NCBI GenBank assembly: GCA_937897585.1
Contig: CALCNY010000133.1
Location: 1 to 5,831 of the forward strand
Length of the DNA stretch: 5,831 bases
Origin: an uncultured Chitinophagaceae bacterium
Lineage (GTDB): Bacteria; Bacteroidota; Bacteroidia; Chitinophagales; Chitinophagaceae
Direction: 5' to 3'
A program made the position numbers and the translations under genes. This document shows positions 1 through 5,361 of the stretch, piece after piece; positions within the stretch are counted from its first letter, which is position 1, and each line of letters opens with the position of its first letter. The notes under the pieces were generated by a model. The model made no database searches and was not told the DNA's origin. It saw only the letters and a list, made by a program, of their open reading frames with translations.

Positions 1-32
1 AGTAATTTTATTTTTCAATTGCAATTAGTTTA

Positions 33-40
33 TACTTTTG
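33..40 (+). promoter_or_regulatory. Putative Bacteroidota -7 promoter element (TACTTTTG)
   Basis: TACTTTTG matches the Bacteroidota primary-sigma -7 consensus TAnnTTTG exactly. It would start transcription near position 45, about 34 nt before the small open frame at 79 and ahead of the histidine kinase gene. I see no convincing -33 TTG at the usual distance; the DNA upstream is only T-rich. The same octamer occurs before gatC and before the tRNA in this window, which supports it as a real local promoter word. Confidence 0.45.
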
Positions 41-78
41 TAACGATTATTAAAAATCTGTTCTTGAGTTGTTCTTTA

Positions 79-177
79 ATGATAACAAATGAAACAGATT
101 TACATAACCCCAACCCTAATCCCTTCCCTCAAGACATAGACCTCGATGCCCTTACACCTAACAAAAAAATTAGTTAA
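79..177 (+). CDS. Possible small peptide gene (32 aa) directly upstream of the histidine kinase
   Basis: I do not recognise a family. ATG at 79 opens 32 codons ending with TAA at 175-177, only 3 nt before the kinase ATG and in the same frame, so the two genes could be translationally coupled. The peptide is hydrophilic with no signal peptide or membrane segment. It has an Asn-Pro run at about residues 10-17 (NPNPNPFP), an acidic DIDLD patch and a KK near the end. The run is written with alternating synonymous codons (ccc/cct, aac/aat), and the stretch is visibly richer in C than the flanking DNA, as expected for coding sequence. No Shine-Dalgarno is seen. The frame has no stop back to base 1, so this could instead be the tail of a longer protein that starts outside the window, although a promoter-like TACTTTTG at 33-40 argues for a separate short gene. 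Confidence 0.4.
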   Translation: MITNETDLHNPNPNPFPQDIDLDALTPNKKIS

Positions 178-180
178 CCT

Positions 181-1002
181 ATGTATTTATTACAGGCAGA
201 TTCTTCTGGTATTTCAAGGCTCATGTTTATAGGGACATTGGGAATGCTCACGCTTGCTATCGGGATTATTATTTTCGTGATTTTTCATCAGCGTAAAATC
301 ATCAGGTATCAGATGCAGATGAAGAAAATGGAATCAGAAAAGCAACAAGTATTGTTGAATGCGTCAATAAGATTCCAGGAAGAAGAAAGACAACGCATTG
401 CAGCTGATTTACATGATGATGCCGGTCCATTGTTAGCCACAGCAAGATTATATCTAAATGAAAATCTGGTTAATCAGGAGAAAGCACAACAATTACAAAG
501 TATCATCAGCGCCAAACAAATTATCGACGATGCCATCTTGCTCATCAGAAATATCAGTCACAGTTTAATGCCTCCAACTTTAAAGAACTTTGGTTTGGAA
601 AGTGCTACAACGGATTTATTTCAGAAGATAAGCGGAAGTGGTATCATTAACGCCAGCGCAAGATTTCATGATTATAGAGAACGTCTGAAAGTTGAACAAG
701 AACTTCTTGTGTTTCGTGTCATTCAGGAATTGGTGAACAATGTTTTAAAACACAGTAATGCCGGTTTCATACACTTAACGCAAAACAGCAGCGGCAATAA
801 TATTTATCTTAGAATTCATCATGATGGCAAAGGCATTACACAGGCCGAGTTTGATAAGTTGAATGAAAGTGCACAAGGACTTGGATTGAAGAACATCGCC
901 AGCAGAATGAATGTTTTAAACGGAAGAATTTATTTTGAAATCGACCCGAGTCAAACCTATTATAAAATTACAATAGAAGTACCGAGAAAGGGGATTGTGT
1001 AG
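181..1002 (+). CDS. Sensor histidine kinase, HisKA_3 / NarX-DegS type, membrane anchored
   Basis: This 273-aa sensor kinase should autophosphorylate on His78 and pass the phosphate to the response regulator encoded next to it. In order: a short N-terminal stretch, one membrane helix at about 14-36, a basic/coiled linker (37-66), and a HisKA_3 dimerisation domain with the H-box at about 67-85 (EEERQRIAADLHDD around His78). The second dimerisation helix ends in the typical SLMPPTL-xx-GL motif near 128-139. A HATPase_c domain follows, with the N-box at 180-194 (QELVNN, KHSNA), the D215-G-K-G box and the GLGLKNIASR G-box at 233-242. There is no periplasmic, PAS, GAF or TPR sensing domain, so the stimulus is probably sensed within the membrane or supplied by a partner; this is inference. 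The ATG at 181 was chosen because it leaves a complete anchor and lies right after the TAA at 175-177. There is no Shine-Dalgarno. Family assignment is firm; the signal is unknown. Confidence 0.95.
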   Translation: MYLLQADSSGISRLMFIGTLGMLTLAIGIIIFVIFHQRKIIRYQMQMKKMESEKQQVLLNASIRFQEEERQRIAADLHDDAGPLLATARLYLNENLVNQEKAQQLQSIISAKQIIDDAILLIRNISHSLMPPTLKNFGLESATTDLFQKISGSGIINASARFHDYRERLKVEQELLVFRVIQELVNNVLKHSNAGFIHLTQNSSGNNIYLRIHHDGKGITQAEFDKLNESAQGLGLKNIASRMNVLNGRIYFEIDPSQTYYKITIEVPRKGIV

Positions 1003-1113
1003 ATGCTGGATGGGATGGATAGGCTGGATAAGCTAGATAGGCTGGATATGAAACTAACTTTCTCCTTTTGTTCTTTATCACAAACTAATTGTATTTTTAC
1101 AACTGCATTATGA
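1003..1113 (+). CDS. Doubtful 36-aa open frame bridging kinase and regulator genes
   Basis: ATG at 1003 immediately follows the kinase TAG (1000-1002) in the same frame, and the frame closes with TGA at 1111-1113, which overlaps the regulator ATG at 1110 as ATGA. The predicted peptide starts with LD repeats from the 9-bp array (MLDGMDRLDKLDRLD) and continues with a Ser/Thr/Cys/Phe-rich, mildly hydrophobic tail. It could arise as a re-initiation peptide that couples kinase and regulator translation, or as a read-through extension of the kinase. It could equally be chance openness of a low-complexity repeat. There is no Shine-Dalgarno and no recognisable domain. I consider non-coding slightly more likely. 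Confidence 0.2.
   Translation: MLDGMDRLDKLDRLDMKLTFSFCSLSQTNCIFTTAL
1005..1049 (+). repeat. Five-copy 9-bp tandem repeat (GCTGGATAg-like) between kinase and regulator genes
   Basis: Five contiguous 9-bp units run GCTGGATGG, GATGGATAG, GCTGGATAA, GCTAGATAG, GCTGGATAT, each differing from a GCTGGATAG consensus at one or two bases. The array begins 3 nt after the kinase stop and fills almost half of the kinase-regulator gap. Because the unit length is a multiple of three, copy-number change would not alter any reading frame through it. Read on the + strand in frame with the kinase it encodes Leu-Asp triplet repeats. Confidence 0.85.
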
Positions 1114-1769
1114 GTGAATCCCATCAGATAACAGTTGCCATTGCCGACGATCACAAACTTTTCAGAAAAGGCGTAATTCTATCCATGCGTCAATATACCA
1201 ATATCAAATTCGTAATGGAAGCGGATAATGGGGAAGATTTAATTAATAACATTGGCGAGTTCAATCCTGATGTTGTGTTATGTGATTTAAAAATGCCCAA
1301 AAAAGACGGTATCGATACGACCAAATTACTTACCAAATTATATCCTCATATTCGGGTAATCATTTTAACCATGTATGAAGATGAAAGATTTGTAGGGCAC
1401 CTTATGGATTGTGGAGCCGCAGGTTATTTATTGAAAAGTACTGATCCTGCAGAAATCAAAAAAGCCATTACAGATGTGATGAAAACTGGTTTTTATCTCA
1501 ATCCGTTTGTAAATAAAGTACTCATCAAGAAGAATTATTCCAAACAAAAATTCAATCCTAGTCTTACTTCAGAAGTGGTGTTAAGCGACAGAGAAAAAGA
1601 AGTACTCACGCTTGTTTGCATGGAATTTACCGCTCAGGAAATTTCTCAGAAAATGGATATTAGTCCACGTACTGTAGAAGCTATTAAAGACAGACTGATG
1701 GAAAGATTCGGTGTGAAAAATTCAGTAGGACTGGTATTTTATGCGATGAAAAACCAGTTGATTGATTAG
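1110..1769 (+). CDS. Response regulator, NarL/LuxR family (REC + HTH)
   Basis: This 219-aa DNA-binding response regulator is the likely partner of the upstream kinase. The receiver domain spans about residues 7-123, with the acidic pair D13-D14, phospho-acceptor D59 (in VVLCDLKMP), T87 (IILTM) and K109 (YLLKS) all present. A linker of about 30 residues leads to a LuxR-type helix-turn-helix at about 157-217: LSDREKEVLTLV, then TAQEISQKMDISPRTVEAIKDRL, then FGVKNSVGLVFYAM. Length is normal for the family. An in-frame TTG at 1089 would add seven residues, but the ATG at 1110 starts exactly where family members do and was chosen. There is no Shine-Dalgarno. Co-transcription with the kinase is likely, given the same strand and a 107-nt gap without a terminator. 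The target genes cannot be read from the window. Confidence 0.96.
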   Translation: MSESHQITVAIADDHKLFRKGVILSMRQYTNIKFVMEADNGEDLINNIGEFNPDVVLCDLKMPKKDGIDTTKLLTKLYPHIRVIILTMYEDERFVGHLMDCGAAGYLLKSTDPAEIKKAITDVMKTGFYLNPFVNKVLIKKNYSKQKFNPSLTSEVVLSDREKEVLTLVCMEFTAQEISQKMDISPRTVEAIKDRLMERFGVKNSVGLVFYAMKNQLID

Positions 1770-1775
1770 TCTGTC

Positions 1776-1848
1776 GATTTGGTGATTTGGAAATGTGCCA
1801 ATTTGGAAATATAATATCAGCTAATTACCAAATTATCAAATCAGCTAA
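1776..1848. repeat. Intergenic inverted-repeat element at a convergent gene junction
   Basis: GATTTGGTGATTTGG at 1776-1790 pairs along all 15 positions with CCAAATTATCAAATC at 1828-1842 if transcribed rightward, using two G-U wobbles. The 37-nt loop contains a second ATTTGGAAAT (1801-1810, copy of 1785-1794) and the palindrome CCAATTTGG (1798-1806). A direct repeat ATCAGCTAA occurs at 1816-1824 and 1840-1848, the latter running over the stop codon of the leftward kinase gene. No T-tract follows the stem on either strand, so it is not a textbook intrinsic terminator. It resembles the TTTGGAAAT-rich intergenic repeats found at gene ends in many Bacteroidota genomes, an assignment made from memory. 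Confidence 0.65.
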
Positions 1849-2480
1849 AAGAGTCCAAATAAAGTTGAGTCTATCTTCGTAATAATCTCTCCCAAATGTT
1901 CTTCTTTTTCAGCAAATTTATTGGTGTCGGCATCGATGATTAAAAGTGCGCCGTCCTTATAATTTTCAATCCAGTTATTGTAGAGGTCATTTAATTTTTT
2001 CAAATAATCCAATCTGATATTTTCTTCGTATTCTCTACCACGTTTTTGAATTTGTCCAACTAATGTAGGAACGGAGGCTTTCAGATAAATTAATAAATCC
2101 GGAGGTTGAACCATTGTCTTCAATGTTTCGAAAAATTGATAATAGTTGTCGAAATCACGTTTGCCCATCAAACCCATGTCGTGAAGGTTTGGCGCGAAGA
2201 TGTTGGCATCTTCAAAGATGGTTCTGTCTTGAATAACGGTTTCGGTACCACGCTGAATTTCGAGTAACTGATTTAGCCTGCTATTCAAAAAGTATATTTG
2301 AAGATTGAAACTCCAGCGAGGCATGTCTTCATAAAAATCATTCAAATACGGATTGTGGTCCACATCTTCAAATTGAGGAATCCATTTGTAATGTTTGCTG
2401 AGCAATTCGGTTAAGGTTGTTTTACCCGCTCCGATATTTCCGGCAATAGCGATGTGCTTTGGTTTTTTTAACTTGGCCAT
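1845..2480 (-). CDS. Deoxynucleoside kinase (dCK/dGK family)
   Basis: This 211-aa cytoplasmic enzyme phosphorylates deoxynucleosides to dNMPs with ATP in the salvage pathway. The P-loop is GNIGAGKT at residues 14-21. The catalytic-base region is FEDVDHNPYL, with Glu38. The substrate-binding stretch RWSFNLQIYFL (55-65) is present. The DRT motif of the family is at 85-87, followed by IFEDANIFA. An Arg-rich LID, RGREYEE, spans 147-153. Length and motif order are those of bacterial deoxyadenosine/deoxyguanosine kinases; the base preference cannot be assigned by eye. The ATG at 2480 sits 5 nt after GAAGGA (2488-2483 on the - strand), the only clear Shine-Dalgarno among the genes here. trpS lies 73 bp upstream on the same strand. 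The gene converges with the response regulator, and its stop lies inside the intergenic repeat. Confidence 0.94.
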   Translation of the reverse strand: MAKLKKPKHIAIAGNIGAGKTTLTELLSKHYKWIPQFEDVDHNPYLNDFYEDMPRWSFNLQIYFLNSRLNQLLEIQRGTETVIQDRTIFEDANIFAPNLHDMGLMGKRDFDNYYQFFETLKTMVQPPDLLIYLKASVPTLVGQIQKRGREYEENIRLDYLKKLNDLYNNWIENYKDGALLIIDADTNKFAEKEEHLGEIITKIDSTLFGLF

Positions 2481-2506
2481 AATCCTTCAAAAAATTTAAC
2501 TAGGCA

Positions 2507-2514
2507 CGAAAGTA
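2507..2514 (-). promoter_or_regulatory. Putative -7 element for the deoxynucleoside kinase (TACTTTCG)
   Basis: Read on the - strand this is TACTTTCG, one base from TAnnTTTG. Transcription would start about 20 nt before the kinase ATG, leaving room for the GAAGGA ribosome site. No clear -33 TTG is seen at the expected spacing. A 14-bp palindrome sits directly upstream. Confidence 0.35.
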
Positions 2515-2515
2515 T

Positions 2516-2529
2516 TGAATAAATATTCA
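2516..2529. promoter_or_regulatory. 14-bp palindrome, possible operator upstream of the deoxynucleoside kinase
   Basis: TGAATA-AA-TATTCA is a perfect 6-2-6 inverted repeat lying immediately upstream of the putative -7 element of the kinase gene, between the -33 and -7 zones, where a dimeric repressor could block RNA polymerase. It could also be a minor hairpin in the trpS 3' tail. In AT-rich DNA such palindromes can arise by chance. Confidence 0.25.
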
Positions 2530-2553
2530 GAAAAAAATCGTTTTTCAAAAAAA

Positions 2554-3591
2554 TCAGAAATAATTGAGTCCCATGACTTCTCTTACCAGCTTCATAGTCT
2601 TTGCTGCACTTTCACTGGCTTTTTGGGCGCCTTTTTTCATTACTTCTACTAAATAAGCATCATTAGCTAGGATATCATCAGTTTTTTGCCTTATCGGCGC
2701 CATAAATGAAATCATATCTTCTGCCAACTGTTTCTTTAAATCTCCATATCTAATGGTACATTCATTGAAATCGTTTTCATATTTCTTAATCACATCTTCA
2801 CTGCAAACCAGCTTCATCAACATGAAAATATTTTCTATATAATCAGGCATCACCGAGTTCTTTTCTGTAGGACCACTATCTGTTTTGGCCTTCATTACTT
2901 TTTTACGGATTGTTTCATCATCATCAGCAAAATAAAGTGTGGACATGTTGTTCTCACTCTTGCTCATTTTACCTGATCCATCCAAACCAGGAACTTTAAT
3001 GAGTTGTTCATTGTAGTTGAAAGCATGTGGTTCAGGGAAGATTTCGCCATATCTGTGATTGAATCTAACCACAAAATTTCTGGCCATTTCCAAATGTTGC
3101 TCTTGGTCTTTACCTACAGGCACATGGCTGGCACGATGCATGATAATATCTGCTGTTTGTAAAACAGGATAAGTTAGTAAACCGGCATTTACATTCTCGG
3201 GGTGTTGTCTGGCTTTGTCTTTAAAGGTTACCGTTTTTTCTAATTCGCCTTTATAAGCCAACATATTTAAATACAAGTACAATTCACCTGTTTCATAAAT
3301 ATGACTTTGACAATAAAAAGTTGCTTTTTCAGGATCAAGACCGCAGGCGATATTTTCTGCTAAAACTCTTCTCACGTTATCTTTCAGCGTCTTTGTGTCA
3401 GGATGTGTTGTGAGAGAATGCAAATCGGCAATCATGAAATAACATTCAAATTCGTCTTGCATGCGCACATAGTTTCTTATGGCGCCAAAATAATTTCCGA
3501 GATGCACCATGCCGGTAGGTCTGATGCCACTCATTACTATATTTGAAGGAAGATTTGGATTTTTTTCTCCTGTTTTTTGTTGCTCGCTCAT
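2554..3591 (-). CDS. trpS: Tryptophan--tRNA ligase (TrpRS)
   Basis: This 345-aa class Ic aminoacyl-tRNA synthetase activates tryptophan with ATP and charges tRNA-Trp. The class I signature is at 21-36: SGIRPTGMVHLGNYFG, where HLGN at 30-33 is the HIGH motif. The indole-binding region is YPVLQTADIIMHRA, with Asp148. GKDQEQHLEMARN at 160-172 is typical of the family. The KMSKS loop is exact at 208-212 (DGSGKMSKSENN). The C-terminal helical domain ends normally near LVREVMGLNYF. An N-terminal tail of about 15 residues precedes the conserved core, slightly longer than in E. coli TrpS but unremarkable. No Shine-Dalgarno is present. The gene is transcribed divergently from gatC across a 62-bp gap. 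Confidence 0.98.
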   Translation of the reverse strand: MSEQQKTGEKNPNLPSNIVMSGIRPTGMVHLGNYFGAIRNYVRMQDEFECYFMIADLHSLTTHPDTKTLKDNVRRVLAENIACGLDPEKATFYCQSHIYETGELYLYLNMLAYKGELEKTVTFKDKARQHPENVNAGLLTYPVLQTADIIMHRASHVPVGKDQEQHLEMARNFVVRFNHRYGEIFPEPHAFNYNEQLIKVPGLDGSGKMSKSENNMSTLYFADDDETIRKKVMKAKTDSGPTEKNSVMPDYIENIFMLMKLVCSEDVIKKYENDFNECTIRYGDLKKQLAEDMISFMAPIRQKTDDILANDAYLVEVMKKGAQKASESAAKTMKLVREVMGLNYF

Positions 3592-3610
3592 TGTCAGAAA
3601 ATAATGGTGG

Positions 3611-3618
3611 CGAAGATA
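3611..3618 (-). promoter_or_regulatory. Putative -7 element for trpS (TATCTTCG)
   Basis: On the - strand this reads TATCTTCG, one base from TAnnTTTG, and would give a 5' leader of about 15 nt before the trpS ATG. It lies 23 bp from the rightward gatC element, so the two promoters probably share the same small region and may compete for polymerase. No good -33 match is visible. Confidence 0.35.
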
Positions 3619-3641
3619 ATAAATATGAATGTAAGTTCGAT

Positions 3642-3649
3642 TACTTTTG
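3642..3649 (+). promoter_or_regulatory. -7 promoter element of gatC (TACTTTTG), predicting a leaderless mRNA
   Basis: TACTTTTG is a full match to TAnnTTTG and ends only 4 nt before the gatC ATG at 3654. Since transcription normally begins a few bases after this element, the mRNA should start at or next to the A of the start codon, leaving no 5' untranslated region. A -33 TTG is not evident. Confidence 0.55.
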
Positions 3650-3653
3650 CGCT

Positions 3654-3947
3654 ATGGAAATTAATGAAGCAATGGTGGATAAGTTGGCTTCTTTATCGAA
3701 GCTTGAATTCAATTCAGTTGAAAAAACTGAGTTGATTGCTGATTTGCAGAACATGCTGATATTTGTCAATAAGCTTCAGTCATTAGACACCACTAATGTG
3801 GATCCTTTGCTTTACATTACAGATAATAAAAACATCCTTAGAGCAGATGATGTAAATTCCGAAATCAATAAAGAACAAGCTTTACAAAATGCTCGATTAA
3901 AAGACGAACAATTTTTTAAAGTACCTAAGGTTATCAAAAAATCATGA
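3654..3947 (+). CDS. gatC: Asp-tRNA(Asn)/Glu-tRNA(Gln) amidotransferase subunit C
   Basis: This 97-aa subunit stabilises the GatCAB complex, which converts mischarged Asp-tRNA(Asn) or Glu-tRNA(Gln) to the amide forms using glutamine-derived ammonia. The family pattern is complete. The N-terminal helix is VDKLASLSKLEF, followed by DLQNMLIFVNKLQSLDT at about 29-45. The central VDPLLY leads to LRADDV, and the C-terminal part reads ALQNARLKDEQFFKVPKVI. Length is normal (about 95 aa). The frame is open further upstream to 3543, but that part overlaps trpS, so ATG 3654 was chosen; it fits the family N-terminus and the adjacent promoter. gatA and gatB are not nearby, as is usual in this phylum. The stop TGA (3945-3947) overlaps the next ATG, coupling it to the ABC gene. 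Confidence 0.95.
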   Translation: MEINEAMVDKLASLSKLEFNSVEKTELIADLQNMLIFVNKLQSLDTTNVDPLLYITDNKNILRADDVNSEINKEQALQNARLKDEQFFKVPKVIKKS

Positions 3948-4657
3948 ACACAATTATCCATCTCGAAAATATTCTTAAAAGTTATTTCTTAGGAAAGAAC
4001 GAATTACAGGTACTTAAAGGTATCGACCTCGACATCAATAAAAACGAATATGTAGCTCTTATGGGCCCTAGTGGATCAGGGAAGTCAACATTGATGAATA
4101 TATTAGGATGCTTGGATTCGCCTTCCGGTGGTAAATATGTGTTGAATGGAAAGGATGTGAGCAGGATGCATGATGATGAGCTCGCAAAAGTTCGTAATGA
4201 AGAAATTGGTTTTGTGTTTCAACAATTCAATTTGTTACCAAGATTAACAGCAGCAGAAAATGTGGCCTTACCATTAGTGTATGCCGGCATTTCAAAAAAA
4301 GAAAGAAATGAAAGAGCAATTGCAGTTTTACAAAAAGTAAAGTTGGAAGATAGGATGCATCACAAACCCAACGAGTTAAGTGGTGGACAATGTCAACGTG
4401 TAGCTATAGCCAGAGCGTTAATCAACAATCCTTCAATTATTTTGGCAGATGAACCTACTGGAAATTTGGATTCCAAGACTTCCCATGAAATCATGGAGAT
4501 GCTGGGAAAAATTCATTCAGATGGAAATACAGTAGTGCTAGTTACACATGAAGAAGATATATCCATGTTTGCTCATCGCGTAGTACGCTTAAGAGACGGT
4601 TTGATAGAAACGGATAAAATAAATGCCAATCCTTCAACAATTGTAACTGTAGTTTAA
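3944..4657 (+). CDS. ABC transporter ATP-binding protein, MacB/LolD family
   Basis: This 237-aa nucleotide-binding subunit hydrolyses ATP to power a separate inner-membrane permease. Walker A is GPSGSGKST at 41-49. The Q-loop is at Gln93, within GFVFQQFNLLPRLTAAENVALPL, a run typical of MacB/LolD-type (FtsX-like permease) ATPases. The signature LSGGQ is at 145-149, followed by CQRVAIARAL. Walker B is IILADE at 165-170 with the PTGNLD D-loop, and the switch His is H202 (LVTHEED). All catalytic residues are intact. No permease gene is adjacent, so the partner must be encoded elsewhere, and the substrate (lipoprotein, peptide or drug) cannot be told. The start ATG overlaps the gatC stop by 4 nt (ATGA), with no Shine-Dalgarno, so translation is probably coupled to gatC. 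Confidence 0.95.
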   Translation: MNTIIHLENILKSYFLGKNELQVLKGIDLDINKNEYVALMGPSGSGKSTLMNILGCLDSPSGGKYVLNGKDVSRMHDDELAKVRNEEIGFVFQQFNLLPRLTAAENVALPLVYAGISKKERNERAIAVLQKVKLEDRMHHKPNELSGGQCQRVAIARALINNPSIILADEPTGNLDSKTSHEIMEMLGKIHSDGNTVVLVTHEEDISMFAHRVVRLRDGLIETDKINANPSTIVTVV

Positions 4658-4665
4658 ACAATTTC

Positions 4666-4673
4666 TACATTTG
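4666..4673 (+). promoter_or_regulatory. Promoter of the cobalamin adenosyltransferase gene (TACATTTG, with TTG -33)
   Basis: TACATTTG matches TAnnTTTG exactly and lies just after the ABC gene stop. A TTG at 4641-4643, inside the 3' end of that gene, is 22 bp upstream, an acceptable -33 spacing. Transcription would start near 4679, about 30 nt before the ATG. The leader is far too short for a cobalamin riboswitch. Confidence 0.55.
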
Positions 4674-4710
4674 GTTGTTCAACGTCTTCATTAATCAAGA
4701 TTTCAAAAAA

Positions 4711-5277
4711 ATGGCAATAAAGATATACACCAAAACCGGAGATAGCGGTACCACTAGTCTAATTGGAGGAACAAAAGTTCCAAAAAGTCACCTGAGAATT
4801 GAAAGTTACGGTACGGTAGATGAATTGAATTCATACATTGGGTTGGCAAATGACTTAATTAGTCATGAACACACTAATAATATGTTGAAAGAAATACAAG
4901 ACAGATTATTTACAGTTGGATCTTCATTAGCTTGTGATCCAGATAAAGAGCCGATGATGAAAATTCCTGATTTAAAAGAATCAGATGTTAGCTTATTGGA
5001 ATCTGAGATAGATAAAATGAACGAAGTACTACCTCCTATGAAATCCTTTATTTTACCGGGCGGTCATCAGGCAGTTTCCACACTTCATGTCTGCCGATGT
5101 GTATGCAGAAGATCCGAAAGAATCTGTGTGTTATTGGATCAACAAAATATTTTTGTGGATGCACTTGTTATCAAATACCTGAACCGTTTAAGTGATTATT
5201 TATTTGTGTTATCAAGATATATCGGACATCAATTACAAGTGGCTGAAATTCCCTGGAAGGCAAGAATAAGCGGATAA
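4711..5277 (+). CDS. pduO: ATP:cob(I)alamin adenosyltransferase, PduO type
   Basis: This 188-aa enzyme transfers the adenosyl group of ATP to cob(I)alamin or cob(I)yrinic acid a,c-diamide, making the coenzyme B12 used for example by methylmalonyl-CoA mutase. The N-terminal ATP-binding motif is KIYTKTGDSGTTSLIGG (4-20). YGTVDELNSYIGLA follows at 33-46, then RLFTVGSSLA at 65-74. The signature FILPGGHQAVSTLH is at 113-126, leading to CRRSER at 132-137, with the Arg and Glu residues of the active site. The C-terminal helix is YLNRLSDYLFVLSRY. Length is typical of stand-alone PduO/MMAB enzymes. An upstream TTG at 4675 would add 12 residues, but ATG 4711 fits the family start and the promoter. Three alternating cysteines (C128, C130, C132) and C139 are a local oddity, where homologs often have HVARTVCRRAER. 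No B12 genes are adjacent. Confidence 0.95.
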   Translation: MAIKIYTKTGDSGTTSLIGGTKVPKSHLRIESYGTVDELNSYIGLANDLISHEHTNNMLKEIQDRLFTVGSSLACDPDKEPMMKIPDLKESDVSLLESEIDKMNEVLPPMKSFILPGGHQAVSTLHVCRCVCRRSERICVLLDQQNIFVDALVIKYLNRLSDYLFVLSRYIGHQLQVAEIPWKARISG

Positions 5278-5308
5278 TTTCTTTTTTTTTATAAAAACTT
5301 TGAAATTC

Positions 5309-5328
5309 TTTTACCAAGTAGGGTAAAA
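5309..5328. repeat. 7-bp inverted repeat just upstream of the tRNA promoter
   Basis: TTTTACC (5309-5315) and GGTAAAA (5322-5328) form a perfect inverted repeat around AAGTAG, ending 5 bp before the tRNA -7 element. No T-tract follows on either strand, so it is a poor terminator for the preceding gene. Its position suits a protein site over the -33 region. No function is proven. Confidence 0.3.
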
Positions 5329-5333
5329 TTCAA

Positions 5334-5341
5334 TACTTTTG
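5334..5341 (+). promoter_or_regulatory. -7 promoter element of the tRNA gene (TACTTTTG)
   Basis: TACTTTTG, a full TAnnTTTG match, lies 20 bp before the mature tRNA 5' end. Transcription would start near 5346, giving a leader of about 16 nt. The following bases (GCAC) resemble those after the gatC element (CGCT). Confidence 0.55.
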
Positions 5342-5343
5342 CA

Positions 5344-5359
5344 CTCCTTTTTTAAGGAG
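5344..5359 (+). other. Hairpin immediately 5' of the tRNA (pre-tRNA leader)
   Basis: CTCCTT (5344-5349) and AAGGAG (5354-5359) form a perfect 6-bp stem with a TTTT loop, ending 2 nt before the tRNA. If transcription starts near 5346, only part of the left arm would be in the precursor RNA. As DNA it straddles the start site. It could influence RNase P access or initiation; this is inference. Confidence 0.35.
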
Positions 5360-5361
5360 AT

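Noticed and set aside
1089..1109. TTG-started extension of the response regulator
   Set aside because: The extra seven residues precede the normal receiver-domain start; the ATG at 1110 is sufficient and standard.
960..1154. 64-codon open frame on the - strand with Ser-Leu repeats
   Set aside because: It is the antisense reading of the 9-bp tandem repeat and overlaps the kinase 3' end and the regulator 5' end; there is no ribosome site or domain.
3543..3653. N-terminal extension of gatC by 37 residues
   Set aside because: It would overlap trpS, has no homology to GatC, and lies upstream of the promoter element that places the mRNA start at 3654.
4675..4710. TTG-started 12-residue extension of the adenosyltransferase
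   Set aside because: The ATG at 4711 gives the conserved family N-terminus, and the predicted transcription start near 4679 lies after the TTG.
4658..4710. Cobalamin riboswitch upstream of the adenosyltransferase
   Set aside because: The leader is about 30 nt, far shorter than a B12 riboswitch, and no B12-box-like sequence is present.
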